Part shown: piece after piece, positions 1-12,048 of the stretch
Layout: every line of letters starts with the position of its first letter
Numbering within the stretch: the stretch's first letter is position 1
Origin: Rhynchonema sp. JSB1_4
Lineage: Eukaryota > Nematoda > Chromadorea > Monhysterida > Xyalidae
Direction: 5' to 3'
Assembly (NCBI GenBank): GCA_030248065.1
Contig: JASAMV010007408.1
Span: 1 to 64,000, forward strand
Length of the DNA: 64,000 nt
The notes under the pieces: generated by a model
Told to the model about the DNA's origin: nothing
What the model saw: the letters and a program-made list of their open reading frames with translations, nothing else
Databases searched by the model: none
Program-made: the position numbers and the translations under genes

Positions 1-3000
1 GCTCACACATTGTTCATTCATAGGGGTAGGCTGGCTACGGCTTGCACAGTCCTTTGCGACTGGTAAGCTACGGCCTTGTGTTCTTGCGCGTTAGGAGCTG
101 CTTAGATGTTAGATGCACTGCGCTCACACATTGTTCATTCATTGGGGTAGGCTGGCTACGGCTTGCACAGTCCTTTGCGACTGGTAAGCTACGGCCTTGT
201 GTTCTTGCGCGTTAGGAGCTGCTTAGATGTTAGATGCACTGCGCTCACACATTGTTCATTCATAGGGGTAGGCTGGCTACGGCTTGCACAGTCCTTTGCG
301 ACTGGTAAGCTACGGCCTTGTGTTCTTGCGCGTTAGGAGCTGCTTAGATGTTAGATGCACTGCGCTCACACATTGTTCATTCATTTGGGTAGGCTGGCTA
401 CGGCTTGCACAGTCCTTTGCGACTGGTAAGCTACGGCCTTGTGTTCTTGCGTGTTAGGAGCTGCTTAGATGTTAGATGCACTGCGCTCACACATTGTTCA
501 TTCATATAGGGGTAGGCTGGCTACGGCTTGCACAGTCCTTTGCGACTGGTAAGCTACGGCCTTGTGTTCTTGCGCGTTAGGAGCTGCTTAGATGTTAGAT
601 GCACTGCGCTCACACATTGTTCATTCATTGGGGAAGGCTGGCTACGGCTTGCACAGTCCTGTGCGACTGGTAAGCTACGGCCTTGTGTTCTTGCGTGTTA
701 GGAGCTGCTTAGATGTTAGATGCACTGCGCTCACACATTGTTCATTCATTAGGGTAGGCTGGCTACGGCTTGCACAGTCCTTTGCGACTGGTAAGCTACG
801 GCCTTGTGTTCTTGCGCGTTAGGAGCTGCTTAGATGTTAGATGCACTGCGCTCACACATTGTTCATTCATTAGGGTAGGCTGGCTACGGCTTGCACAGTC
901 CTTTGCGACTGGTAAGCTACGGCCTTGTGTTCTTGCGTGTTAGGAGCTGCTTAGATGTTAGATGCACTGCGCTCACACATTGTTCATTCATAGGGGTAGG
1001 CTGGCTACGGCTTGCACAGTCCTTTGCGACTGGTAAGCTACGGCCTTGTGTTCTTGCGCGTTAGGAGCTGCTTAGATGTTAGATGCACTGCGCTCACACA
1101 TTGTTCATTCATTAGGGTAGGCTGGCTACGGCTTGCACAGTCCTTTGCGACTGGTAAGCTTACGGCGTTGTGTTCTTGCGTGTTAGGAGCTGCTTAGATG
1201 TTAGATGCACTGCGCTCACACATTGTTCATTCATAGGGGTAGGCTGGCTACGGCTTGCACAGTCCTTTGCGACTGGTAAGCTACGGCCTTGTGTTCTTGC
1301 GCGTTAGGAGCTGCTTAGATGTTAGATGCACTGCGCTCACACATTGTTCATTCATAGGGGTAGGCTGGCTACGGCTTGCACAGTCCTTTGCGACTGGTAA
1401 GCTACGGCCTTGTGTTCTTGCGTGTTAGGAGCTGCTTAGATGTTAGATGCACTGCGCTCACACATTGTTCATTCATTAGGGTAGGCTGGCTACGGCTTGC
1501 ACAGTCCATTGCGACTGGTAAGCGACGGCGATGTGTTCTTGCGTGTTTGCTGCTGGTTAGATGTTAGATGCACTGCGCTCACACATTGTTCATTCATTAG
1601 GGTAGGCTGGCTACGGCTTGCACAGTCCTTTGCGACTGGTAAGCTTCGGCCTTGTTTTCTTGCGTGTTAGGAGCTGCTTAGATGTTAGATGCACTGCGCT
1701 CACACATTGTTCATTCTAGGGGTAGGCTGGCTACGGCTTGCACAGTCCTTTGCGACTGGTACGCTACGGCCTTGTGTTCTTGCGCATTAGGAGCTGCTTA
1801 GATGTTAGATGCACAGCGCTCACACATCGTTCATTCATTAGGGTAGGCACCCCCACCATCGGAGGCTGGCCACGGCTTGCACAGTCCTTTGCGACTGGTA
1901 AGCTACGGCCTTGTGTTCTTGCGGGTTAGGAGCTGCTTAGATGTTAGATGCACTGCGCTCACACATTGTTCATTCATTAGGGTAGGCTGGCTACGGCTTG
2001 CACAGTCCTTTGCGACTGGTAAGCTACGGCCTTGTGTTCTTGCGCGTTAGGGAGCTGCTTAGATGTTAGATGCACTGCGCTCACACATTGTTCATTCATT
2101 AGGGTAGGCTGGCTACGGCTTGCACAGTCCTTTGCGACTGGTAAGCTACGGGCCTTGTGTTCTTGCGGTTAGGAGCTGCTTAGATGTTAGATGCACTGCG
2201 CTCACACATTGTTCATTCATTTGGGTAGGCTGGCTACGGCTTGCACAGTCCTTTGCGACTGGTAAGCTACGGCCTTGTGTTCTTGCGTGTTAGGAGCTGC
2301 TTAGATGTTAGATGCACTGCGCTCACACATTGTTCATTCATAGGGGTAGGCTGGCTACGGCTTGCACAGTCCTTTGCGACTGGTAAGCTACGGCCTTGTG
2401 TTCTTGCGCGTTAGGAGCTGCTTAGATGTTAGATGCACTGCGCTCACACATTGTTCATTCATTTGGGTAGGCTGGCCACGGCTTGCACAGTCCTTTGCGA
2501 CTGGTAAGCTACGGCCTTGTGTTCTTGCGCGTTAGGAGCTGCTTAGATGTTAGATGCACTGCGCTCACACATTGTTCATTCATAGGGGTAGGCTGGCTAC
2601 GGCTTGCACAGTCCTTTGCGACTGGTAAGCTACGGCCTTGTGTTCTTGCGCGTTAGGAGCTGCTTAGATGTTAGATGCACTGCGCTCACACATTGTTCAT
2701 TCATTGGGGTAGGCTGGCTACGGCTTGCACAGTCCTTTGCGACTGGTAAGCTACGGCCTTGTGTTCTTGCGTGTTAGGAGCTGCTTAGATGTTAGATGCA
2801 CTGCGCTCACACATTGTTCATTCATTGGGGTAGGCTGGCTACGGCTTGCACAGTCCTTTGCGACTGGTAAGCTACGGCCTTGTGTTCTTGCGTGTTAGGA
2901 GCTGCTTAGATGTTAGATGCACTGCGCTCACACATTGTTCATTCATAGGGGTAGGCTGGCTACGGCTTGCACAGTCCTTTGCGACTGGTAAGCTACGGCC

Positions 3001-3770
3001 TTGTGTTCTTGCGTGTTAGGAGCTGCTTAGATGTTAGATGCACTGCGCTCACACATTGTTCATTCATTAGGGTAGGCTGGCTACGGCTTGCACAGTCCTT
3101 TGCGACTGGTAAGCTTCGGCCTTGTGTTCTTACGTGTTAGGAGCTGGTTAGATGTTAGATGCACTGCGCTCACACATTGTTCATTCATAAGGGTAGGCTG
3201 GCTACGGCTTGCACAGTCCTTTGCGACTGGTAAGCTTCGGCCTTGTGTTCTTGCGTGTTAGGAGCTGGTTAGATGTTAGATGCACTGCGCTCACACATTG
3301 TTCATTCAATAGTGTAGGCTGGCCACGGCTTGCACAGTCCTTTGCGACTGGTAAGCTTCGGCCTTGTGTTCTTGCGCGTTAGAAGCTGCTTAGATGTTAG
3401 ATGCACTGCGCTCACACATTGTTCATTTCATTAGGGTAGGCTGGCTACGGCTTGCACAGTCCTTTGCGACTGGTAAGCTTCGGCCTTGTGTTCTTGCGTG
3501 TTAGGAGCTGCTTAGATGTTAGATGCACTGCGCTCACACATTGTTCATTCATTAGGGTAGGCTGGCTACGGCTTGCACAGTCCTTTGCGACTGGTAAGCT
3601 TCGGCCTTGTGTTCTTGCGTGTTAGGAGCTAGTTAGATGTTAGATGCACTGCGCTCACACATTGTTCATTCAATAGTGTAGGCTGGCCACGGCTTGCACA
3701 GTCCTTTGCGACTGGTGAGCTTCGGCCTTGTTTTCTTGCGTGTTAGGAATGGATTAGATTTTAGATTCAC
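1..3770. repeat. 121-bp satellite array, about 31 copies
   Basis: A head-to-tail array runs from the window edge with a period of 121 bp. Each unit carries the words GCTCACACATTGTTCATTCA, GGCTACGGCTTGCACAGTCC and TTAGATGTTAGATGCACTGC. Copies differ by single substitutions and small indels, including one 14-bp insertion near 1850. The right end degenerates: the last three copies share variants such as AAGCTTCGG and GGCCACGG, and similarity fades after about 3770. Because 121 is not a multiple of 3, the short open frames inside it are by-products and not genes. The array continues beyond the left edge. Confidence 0.97.
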
Positions 3771-5177
3771 GCATTGGTTCATTTATTAGACAGGGTGTGG
3801 TAGGAAAGACAACGGCTTGCACAGTTCTTGAGTCACAATATTATTAGGCTTAGCTGTGGATTTGTATTGGTTCAGGTTGTTTCCGAAAATTTGGCATCGG
3901 CATGTGCCATGTTTAGGTCGATTGAGGTTCTGTTTCAGGAATTTCAGGCTTTCAGATGCAATCACTGGCGTAAGCCCTACACGACGTAGGCCACCCTGGC
4001 AACTGTCAAGTGGGTGATCGGGACGAGACGAACGGGTGTGACCCACGCTCGTGAGCGGGGCAACGTACATTTCCACAAACCCCGACACTTGCGTGGGTAT
4101 GCACCCCGTCTCGTCCGCAATAATAAAATCATTCTATTTTCTTTAATACTGACGACGTCAATAATCGAGTAATACAATAATTCAATCAGTCAAAATTGAA
4201 GGCGGGGACAGGTGCGCGTTTCTGGATGAGATTTCAATCATGTTTGCATGAAATTGTTTTCGCACTTTTTATTTCTCATTTTTGTCCTATGCGTGTATGC
4301 TGTTGCTTGCTAGAACACAGTTCTAATTTTTCTCTATCTCTTTTAAGTTCATGCTTTTGGCATGTTTATGCTTGCGAAGCTTATTCAAAACCCGGGTTAG
4401 GCCGCGGCCATGTTACCACAAGAAGAAAAATGCTTGCTGTCGCGCGGCAAGAAAAGGATATTGTTCTCGGTATCATGCTCTTCGCATATAAAACACCTAT
4501 ACAAGATTGTTTACACCCCAAAGTAAAAAGATATCAGTGATTGCGCACAGGAACAAAAGGCGACTAAAAACATCACCAAAACAGAAGAAGAGCTTATTTG
4601 CCAAAAAATGAATAGAATTTACAAAGAGGCATTGCATTCCATTTGAAAAGTGAATTAAAAAGCGATACGCCATCAGGTAACCATATTGCAGCCAATAGCG
4701 CGATTAATGCGTTGGCTTATTCGGTTGTCGGAAAATGCACAGCATGATCACACTGATAAATCGTTCACACAGTGAAATTCACTATGTAAAGGTTCACCTT
4801 GTGGTGGTTTGTCTGTGTTCATGTTACTGTTTCACACCTCAATCAAGTCAGAGGTAAAAAAGCGATGTCGCCATCGGATTCCCCGACTCCATAAACATAA
4901 ACAGCTGACACATTATTGGAGATCAGATCACTGTTATACTATTTATTAGCATTGATCAATACTGAGTTCCGGTTCGAGTTCTGGTTCTGGCTCCGAAAAG
5001 TTCCAGATTTAAAAACCAGTGTCACCGTTGGGTTTCTCGGCCCCGAAAACCTATTTACATACCGCACGCACTGTGGTTATGATCAGGCCAGTATTGTGCG
5101 ACTTATTTGCATGGATAAATACTGAGTTCCAGTTCCAGTTCCGGCTCTGGCTCCGAAGAGCTCCGGATTCAGATCAT
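3771..5177. other. Intergenic stretch with no recognised gene
   Basis: No open frame here resembles a known family. The longest frame (4196-4540, + strand) shows no domain and no supporting splice signals. Short direct repeats are present: AAAAAGCGAT..GCCATC at about 4659 and 4859, and a GTTCC/GGTTC-rich phrase after AATACTGAGTTCC at about 4960 and 5125. A related GTTCCGG phrase recurs near 28820. Confidence 0.6.
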
Positions 5178-5406
5178 GGGTGGAATTTTCGAAACGGTGA
5201 AAAGGTCAGTTGGGCGTAAAGGTCGGCGTAAAGTTCGGCCGAAAGCTCGGTCGGCGTAGCTCGGTGTAAACGTGAAACATTGCCTGTTATTAACGTGGAA
5301 TGCTTCAAGGTTACTCCGAGGCGGTCTATCATGCTGAGCTGTCGACCGAGCTTTCCACCGATTTTTACACCCAACTGACCTTTACACCGATTCGAAAATA
5401 TCACCC
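5178..5406. mobile_element. Foldback MITE family A, copy 1 (229 bp, TSD CAT)
   Basis: The element begins GGGTGGAATTTTCGAAACGG and ends with the approximate reverse complement, CGAAAATATCACCC. It is flanked by CAT on both sides (5175-5177 and 5407-5409). Nearly the whole element is two inverted arms rich in AAAGGTC..GTTGGGCGTAAAGG, with GAAACATT at the centre. It is the same family as 15417-15642 and 33855-34080. The three copies have different 3-bp target duplications (CAT, ATA, CAG). I cannot assign the superfamily. Confidence 0.88.
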
Positions 5407-5409
5407 CAT

Positions 5410-6710
5410 GAAGCTCCTGATCATGAAGCCAGTGGGTGCGGAACATAGGTTTTCAGGGTCGAGAAATCTAAAATCCGACGCCCGACAACTGGAGACACCC
5501 GATGATCAGGAAACCGGTAGCCGGTGCGCATGTGCTATTTGCATACCTATCGAACGCTACCGGCAGAAAAGTGCACATGGCCGCACTTGTGTTTGCAGGT
5601 ACCGGGTCACTTTTGAAATTTGTCTTTGTGCGGTAAATGCACTGCCGCGATGTAGCCCACTACAAGCAAAGCCAATGAAACATTTCGGTTCAGTTGTGGT
5701 GACGTGTATTGATGCGTGCATGTACAACGACGGAGTGAACGATTGTGCGGACGCCAGGGATCAGCCGAGTATCAAAAATTAGTTTCTGCCAACGCCTCGG
5801 ATGTGAGCGCTCACAAGATCATCCTTTCTGTGTTTTTTTTGGTTTAGCCGTTTCTTTCTACGAGCAAAATTGGGTTGGGACATAATTAACATTTTTGCGT
5901 CTGAAAATGTTTCCGACCGTGCATCCGCCGAGCCTGCGGGCGCGGGCCTCCAATCAGCCAAAAATTGGAGCTGGTAGAGTTGTGGTGTGTGGTTGATGCG
6001 GTCAAAGAATGGTGCTGCGAGCGTGGGGTACCGAAAAAAGGAAAACATCTATACCTTATCAGCTGCTTCTGATGGTTTTGTGCTTTTCTGCTCTCCTTTG
6101 TAAATTAAGCATATTTAATCGTGCTGCAACTGCGCGCCGTCCGTATTGTCTTTCTGGCAGAGCGTGCGTTGAAGCCAGGTGACGGAGAACACATACAAGC
6201 TCCCGGCTGTTTGTTTTCTAAATGGATCAAACGAACCCCCAAAATCATGGCTGTTGAAATCTGCAAATCTCTGTGTAATGAAAAAACTGAATAAACACGC
6301 CATGTTTTTGTCACGAAACAAAATGCAAACCTTTTGACACGCACAGACACACGCACGCACGCACGCATGCAGACAGTCGTTTACAACAAAGTAGTATTGA
6401 AGTAAAATGGCATGTAGAACTCAGCTCGTGATCACCTGCATCTCGTCTCACACACATAGGAGTACGGTATCTATCAGACAAAAAAACACGCAACACTGCT
6501 GCTTGCATGCAAAGGTGTTTTGGATGATTCACCTGGTTCGCTTTCGCATTCTGTGAAGTTTGAACACCACACAAGATCATCCAAACAGTCGGATTGGTTG
6601 CAATTACCACTACCATATTCAACTTCATCACCACTCCAGCTTTCAATGCGTGCAGTATAAGGTTAAGATCATTCGTCGCTGCAATTTGTACAATCAACAT
6701 GGTGAGGCGT
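5410..6710. other. Intergenic stretch with no recognised gene
   Basis: Several 80-160 codon open frames lie here on both strands, but none shows a recognisable domain, consistent splice signals or coding-like composition. A short CACG/CACA simple repeat lies at about 6338-6370. I see nothing further. Confidence 0.5.
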
Positions 6711-6711
6711 A

Positions 6712-6950
6712 TGGTGCAACCACGAGATCATGAGCAGGCGACCTTCATTAAAGTTGGCTTTGCCAGATACCGTATGCTGTGCCGGCTCCAGGTGCTACGA
6801 AATGTTTCGAAACCAGAAGAAAGAGATTCGGCGATGCAAAACATACACGAATTCGCTTTTGTGTTTTCGAAACACATGTGGAACCGGATGGATCTGGCCA
6901 AGCCAATTTCAAAAAAGACCGTCTCATGAGCTCGTGGCAGGAGTGCACTT
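6712..6950. mobile_element. Foldback element, CTCATGAGCTCGTGG family, copy 1
   Basis: The arms are inverted: GTGCAACCACGAGATCATGA on the left and TCTCATGAGCTCGTGGCAGG on the right. An AAATGTTTCG word sits near the middle. A second copy with better-preserved arms lies at 8378-8576 inside the GPCR gene. No transposase is encoded. Confidence 0.65.
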
Positions 6951-6984
6951 ATTATACATTTTTTAAACAAATTTGATCAGATAG

Positions 6985-7690
6985 AGCCCAGGGTTCAAAC
7001 GGGATCGAACTTCAAGATCCAGAAGGGTTTTGGGATTCCAATCCCGTATCCCGGCGATATCTCGAAAATCTTAAAATAAATCCAGATGTGGTCCCAAACA
7101 CTAATCCCGGTCCCTGATTCTTTCCGGATTGGAAGCCTTCCACACACAAATGTTTCGTTATTTTCACTCAAAATAGTTTAGGGCTTGGTCATACACTACG
7201 CCAACACGAGCCCGATGTCGGAGGTGGCAGATTAGTGAAACATTCATATACATACATACGTGGCTGCTGATTTGGGAAGTGTTACACGTTGTAGAATATA
7301 ACGTGGTGCATGAGGATTTTCTCTTTCTATTCGTTTTGTAAGCACACCACCTCCGAAATCGGGCTCGTGTTGGCGTGGTTTGCGTCTATATATGCGTGGA
7401 CTGCGGATTGCGGACAATCGAAACATTTTTTGGCTTTGTTTGCAAGCGTGCTACGGCTACCGGAGAATGCCAAATAAGTCCCCTGGGTATTTACGCCTCG
7501 CCGGACCAGGAACTACACTGCTTTCAACTGAGTTCAAGAGAAAAAATTTGAAAAATAACTGTAAGATTTCCAGTTTTTGCATGATTAATAAAATTTGCTC
7601 TGATCTCGATCCCCAATCTCGATCACGAGAATTTATATGTTTGGTCTCAATCCCGGTCCCGAACGTGCGATCCTGAACCCTAGATATGCA
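6985..7690. mobile_element. GGGATC-rich foldback element with a nested MITE
   Basis: Inverted ends (AGGGTTCAAACGGGATCG near 6988, CGATCCTGAACCCT near 7668) enclose stretches of repeated GATCCCG/CGGGATC words. The centre is interrupted by MITE family B (7195-7380) and by a fragment ending CCAGGAACTACACTG at about 7520, which is the terminus of another family seen many times later. Similar GATCGGGATC-rich sequence recurs at 40630-40770. Confidence 0.5.
7195..7380. mobile_element. MITE family B, copy 1
   Basis: The terminal inverted repeats read ACTACGCCAACACGAGCCCG and its reverse complement. The interior carries GTGAAACATTC, a TCAGCAGCCACGT-like word (seen in reverse) and a CATGCACCA/ACGTTGTA segment. 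Copies lie at 16204-16379 (opposite orientation) and 43512-43705. No coding capacity. Confidence 0.8.
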
Positions 7691-9800
7691 ACATTTCAGT
7701 TGAATGCCACCAACTCAACAGATCTGGTAGCTGATGGTGATCTTTGTGATGCGGCATGCGAGCGTGATGAGATCAGCAAGAAGATTTTCACCTACACGAT
7801 GTACCTGATTCAAGGTAGCCACCGCACTCTGATACAGCGTCGACATTGCATATACTAAGTTTCTAATTTCGTTGCCTCAAGCATTTGCGAACCTCCGACC
7901 TCCCAGCCACCAGGCCTGGACAGCCAGTTGCTCATCCAACTGAGCCATGGGAACGCTGTCTGGCTTCGGCTCAAAGTTGCAGTTATATCCATGCAATCGT
8001 GCAGACACACACTTCCAGCCTGCACATTTTTACAGACGCAGGGAAACTCCCGTTCGAAGTCGAGGCAGGTAACAAGCTCGACACACAATGAAAAAGCCGC
8101 GCAGCTGACACACACAGCTTGTGTGACTGAAACATTTCGAAATGCACCACGAGCCAGCTGTGTGGCTTGTTGACCATGTGTGTTGAGCTTGTTGCCTGCC
8201 TCGACTTCGAACGGGAGTTTCCCTGCGTCTGCAAAAATGCATGAGGCAACGAAATTAGAAATTACCTATACCTACTGTATTGCACCCAAGTGTCGCAAGT
8301 TCTGTTTGTTCAGGGTTGTTCGTGGCCTTCGTCAATCTGTTGTTGTTCGCCGCAATCATGCGATCGGTATACGCGCACAGTGTATAGTCCAACCACCAGC
8401 TCATGAGACGCTTGTCGCGGTTCCATGTGTTTCGAAACAATTCGAAAAGAATTGAAAGAGAAATCGGGTATGTTTACGCATTGTGATTTCTCTTTCTATT
8501 GTTTTGTAAAGGTTTCAAAACACGTGGAACCGCAACAAGCGTCTCATGAGCTCGTGGTTGGACTTATATACCGTCATGCAGTTATGCTTATAATCAGTGT
8601 ATTTATGTAAAAAGTACTGGAAGTTGGATTAAACCCTACTTTGGATGGGACCAAACATCGAAGAGGGAAGAGGGGATGATATGTCGAAGTAACGTACCAA
8701 AGGTTTGCCGCGATAAGAGAGCGCACGTGATACATTCGCCCGCTCTGTCTTGATAGCCTGTATGCTAAGAACAACACTCGTCTGAACGTGTACTACACGG
8801 ACCGTGGGCACCATGATGGACTTATTGTGACATGTGTGTAAGCAAGTAAACCTTGAACACGCGCAAGGATTTCCTGCACATAGCAAGAATTGCCGTGATA
8901 ATTTCACGCGACTTTTGAATGTTCAAAATCGGCATCTGTTTTACAGCTCATCATAGAATTTATCGATCTGTTTCAGGTCTAGCCTACGCGACAGCATCCA
9001 TGTGGCGCATTCCGCTTATTCTGGCTGGTCGGCACAAAGAGAAGGTCACCTCCTGGTACTGCATGGGCACTCCCCACTGTATCATGTTCCTTCTTGGCAA
9101 CCCCATGGTCGCCCTAATGCTGTTTCTCGTCAGCCTAGATCGTCTGATAGCCATCCTGGTGCCCCTAAAATACTTTACCTTCAAGGCTGGCTATGCGCAG
9201 AAAATGTGGGCCCTGTTTTTCGGTCTTGCTGTGGCGACCTTCTGTTGTTTGGTATTCGTTTCGTATATTGAGTCGCATGATGATGAAATAGAGCTGTACC
9301 CAATTACGTGCAACAGCAATGCAGCAATCGGTAATCGTGAGGTCAGTTCCTACTTGTACTACGGTATGCGGACAGTTTTTGGTACCGGCAGCATCGTTCT
9401 GTACGTTTTGATACCGATTTTGTTCCGTCGTAGCGTTCGAAAAATCAATCAAGCCTCCGAGCAGCGCCAGAGCGTCAAAGATCGTCAGATTCGTAATCAG
9501 AAGCGCATTACCGTAACCCTGGGTATCTCGGCAGCATGCACGGCTGTGTTCTACGTCGCACCGAATTTCAGCAAAGCTCTGCTCGCGAAATATCTCGACC
9601 GCGCTGTGTACTTGAGCATCGACCCGTATGTTAGTGTCTATCAGAACATCAACCCAATGGTAAACATATTTCTGTATCTGTTTCGTCACGAGGATATGCG
9701 TGCGGCCATTTTGGCTGTGTTGACATGTAAGTCGAAGGTGCCAGAGCCATCGAAAATCGGCACGACAGAAACAGCGAAAAGCGCAAGGCCGAACGACTAA
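7637..9800 (+). CDS. Rhodopsin-like GPCR, nematode Srsx-type chemoreceptor (probable)
   Basis: The last exon (8977-9800) encodes TM3 to TM7 and a short tail. It reads SLDRLIAI (the DRY-type motif) followed by LVPLKY, and NPMVNIFLYLFRHEDMR (the NPxxN/Y region of TM7), as in nematode Srsx receptors. A TTTCAG acceptor precedes it. An upstream exon (8314-8379, GT donor at 8380) encodes FVAFVNLLLFAAIMR, a typical TM1 with the conserved N. Another exon ends at 7814 with a GT donor and encodes NATNST glycosylation sites followed by FTYTMYLIQ. The phases of these two exons join to give one continuous TM1. The exon for TM2 is not resolved: RKDFLHIARIAVI (about 8863-8901) fits, but in frame it runs into TGA at 8914 with no good donor. 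The start at 7637 lies in repeat-like DNA and is uncertain. Foldback elements fill the introns. Ligand unknown. Confidence 0.78.
7855..8275. mobile_element. Foldback element with long arms, inside a GPCR intron
   Basis: The left arm contains TTTCTAATTTCGTTGCCTCA and, after an inserted segment, GACGCAGGGAAACTCCCGTT and CGAAGTCGAGGCAGGTAACA. The right arm is the reverse complement (about 8175-8275). The loop centre holds GACTGAAACATTTCG. The left arm is interrupted by about 100 bp that look like a tRNA-derived SINE (7880-7960). Confidence 0.75.
7880..7960 (-). repeat. tRNA-derived SINE-like head, nested in a foldback arm
   Basis: On the minus strand this reads TGGCTCAGTTGG (a match to the tRNA A box, 7936-7947). 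About 43 nt downstream is GGTTCGCAAAT (a weak B box, 7883-7893). The acceptor stem is not complete, so it is not scored as a tRNA gene. It interrupts one arm of the surrounding foldback element, as expected of a later insertion. Confidence 0.4.
8378..8576. mobile_element. Foldback element, CTCATGAGCTCGTGG family, copy 2
   Basis: The inverted ends are TATAGTCCAACCACCAGCTC and GAGCTCGTGGTTGGACTTAT. Inside them CATGAGACGCTTG and GGTTCCACGTGTTT also pair. The element starts essentially at the 5' splice site of the TM1 exon of the GPCR gene (donor at 8380). Confidence 0.75.
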
Positions 9801-9831
9801 AATCAGTATGATATTTGCAGCTAGGGCTCGC

Positions 9832-9939
9832 GCGGGAATTTTTTCCCGCGGAATTTCAAAGTGAAATTTCCCCAACTTTTCCCGTCCTTCAAAAATGTTT
9901 CCCGCCCGTCCTTCAAAAAAATTTCCCGCGCGAGCCCTA
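9832..9939. mobile_element. Short hAT-like MITE (108 bp)
   Basis: The ends are TAGGGCTCGCGCGGGAA and its reverse complement. The flanks TTTGCAGC and ATTGCAAC agree at 6 of 8 positions, which suits an aged 8-bp target duplication. The interior is a tandem of TTTCCCG(C)CCGTCCTTC phrases. It sits about 30 bp after the GPCR stop codon. Confidence 0.6.
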
Positions 9940-12048
9940 ATTGCAACATTCTGATGAGTGTCAAAAAGGATATTATAACCGAACCCTTGCTTTTGAGCTG
10001 AACACCTAAGTCACTGATGTTGTCATGAATTAACACGATTCTTTGTGTGCGCTGCGATGGGTCGCCCGATGCGATTGTCATTTTTAGGGTATATGTTATT
10101 TCTAAACTACCTGTGTCGTTGTTGCATGCTGTGTTGTTGTAGTTTTCGTGGACTGACAGTAACAACTTGCTGACATTTCATGATACCCTAATACTTTTCT
10201 CGTATTACTATGCTTATTCCATGTGTATACTGTGTTATTCTATAGTGTTTGTACGTCGTGTGTTCATTTTTTGGCATTCCCCTTGCTCCATTCCTAATCC
10301 CTCCAAACGGTTACGAAAGATTTACTTTGTTTTCACATAATTCAGTTCGTTCATTCGTTGTATGTTCATATCCGTGTTCGTTTTGTGGGATTGTGGCGCG
10401 CTTGCGCAATGTTGTTGTTATAATAAATCGTATCCGTGAACGAGCGAGTCAGATTATCGGTGTACAGTTCGAAACGAACGGCTAAACACAAAAAACTTAA
10501 AGATATCGGAAATTATTCTGCAACTATCCAATTCTTTGACATGTTTTGGCGCGATTGCCAGTCGACTCCAGAATACTGAACGGGCATTAGGTCGGTCAAC
10601 CCAGCTAATCAGTCTCATCAATCACTATTGTTTCTTTTCACACGTCTAAAAAGTTAAAAACTGTTGAGCATTTTTTTGATATTTCGCTTCAAAATATGCT
10701 CAGGCATTTACCCAGTAATGATTTTCATGATGAAATCAACACACAGAACGGTAACGAAGTTTGTGACACCATAGTTGGGTCTGAGTCGCCGACGAGAGTT
10801 GAATGAAATGAACAGAAGTTGTTTCCTGTTGTGTCGTTTTGCGCTGGCCAGTGTTGTGACCAGGCAGCATGTATGTGATCTTGGAACACTCACATGACTG
10901 GCAACAGCCTACCGCCAACAAAAATTTATCCCCAAATTCACAAACAAACATTTATATATATCAACCTTCTGTTTGTGAATTTGGGGATAAATTTGTAGAG
11001 AGATAAAGACTTGCACCACACTCATTTTGTGTCACAAAAGCAACAAATGACTAATCCACGACCCATGCAAACAGGCGAGCAACGTGGAGTCTGTCGATAG
11101 CTTACGTGGATAGCTCAATAACTGTACAGTATACGGTATTGGGTGTCGTATGTTGTACATGCAGCGGTTGTTGAAATGTCTGGGAACTGTATGAGTCCAT
11201 CACGACACCATATCAAACTGAAATATATGCGCCGCAGGCAATTTTTTGAGAATCGTGAACAATAAAACGCATGAAAACATGCCTATTTACCTAAAAAGAG
11301 TCAGAAAAAACGAAAAAAGTGAAAAAATAATAAAAACGTGGACTTACTTTTTAAAATTTTAAAAAAAGGGGCCAACTTTTAAAAAAAATTTACAAAAAAA
11401 ATTTAACTTTTTCTTAATCCAACCCTGGTTGTACCTCATGGGCGATTTGTGCATCGACGCGCGCACTACATCGATGTTTGCGCTTAAAAGTGACTACCCA
11501 AACAATGTCTGCTTTCCAGTCCGTGTCTACTGATGCGATGCTGCGAAACGCTTTATCAATATTGTTTTGAAGCATTTCCCAGTAGATTCTTGTTTCAGGT
11601 CTCCAAGAGAAAGCCTAACTTAATTTCCAGCTGGGCCTAATTACCAACTCCCAGTTTCTGGCACACGATGTTTCTCTCGTTGCAGCTGATCTCAACGCTC
11701 CTTCGTCAACGCACTTGACCCACACCGCCAAATTTTAGGTCTCGCAAAAATTGTTTTGCGCAAAAATGGCCCGCAATTATTTTTTGTGCCTCCCTGTCCA
11801 AACCCCTGTCCATTCAGCAATGTGTATCAGTTAGGCGCCACGAGACAAATCAATCCAGCAAACTGCATAATACTGCACGCCAACAAGTTGCGGTGTGGCG
11901 CAATGTCCGTCAGAACCGCGTGTGCCACGACGACATGTTTTCCCCATGGCAACATCGATTTTGTGATGCGTGTTGTTTACCAAATCTTACCCAGTGTACA
12001 TGTCGGTTTAATATGTCTGTCGTTGTTTTTATGCATCTGCGCCACCAG
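9940..12048. other. Intergenic stretch with no recognised gene
   Basis: No domain was recognised on either strand. It contains an A/T-rich low-complexity patch (about 11300-11415) and a compact hairpin at 10922-10998. Frames such as 10249-10485 and 11756-12052 (+) show no family resemblance or exon signals. A small exon could have been missed here. Confidence 0.5.
10922..10998. repeat. Short perfect hairpin
   Basis: CAAATTTATCCCCAAATTCA-type arms (about 28 bp, near perfect) are separated by a 20-bp AT-rich loop. It could be a minimal MITE. No target duplication is evident. Confidence 0.6.

Noticed and set aside
592..1929. Repeated ORFs of 60-76 codons encoding nearly the same peptide
   Set aside because: They arise from the 121-bp satellite, shift frame with every copy and have no start or splice context.
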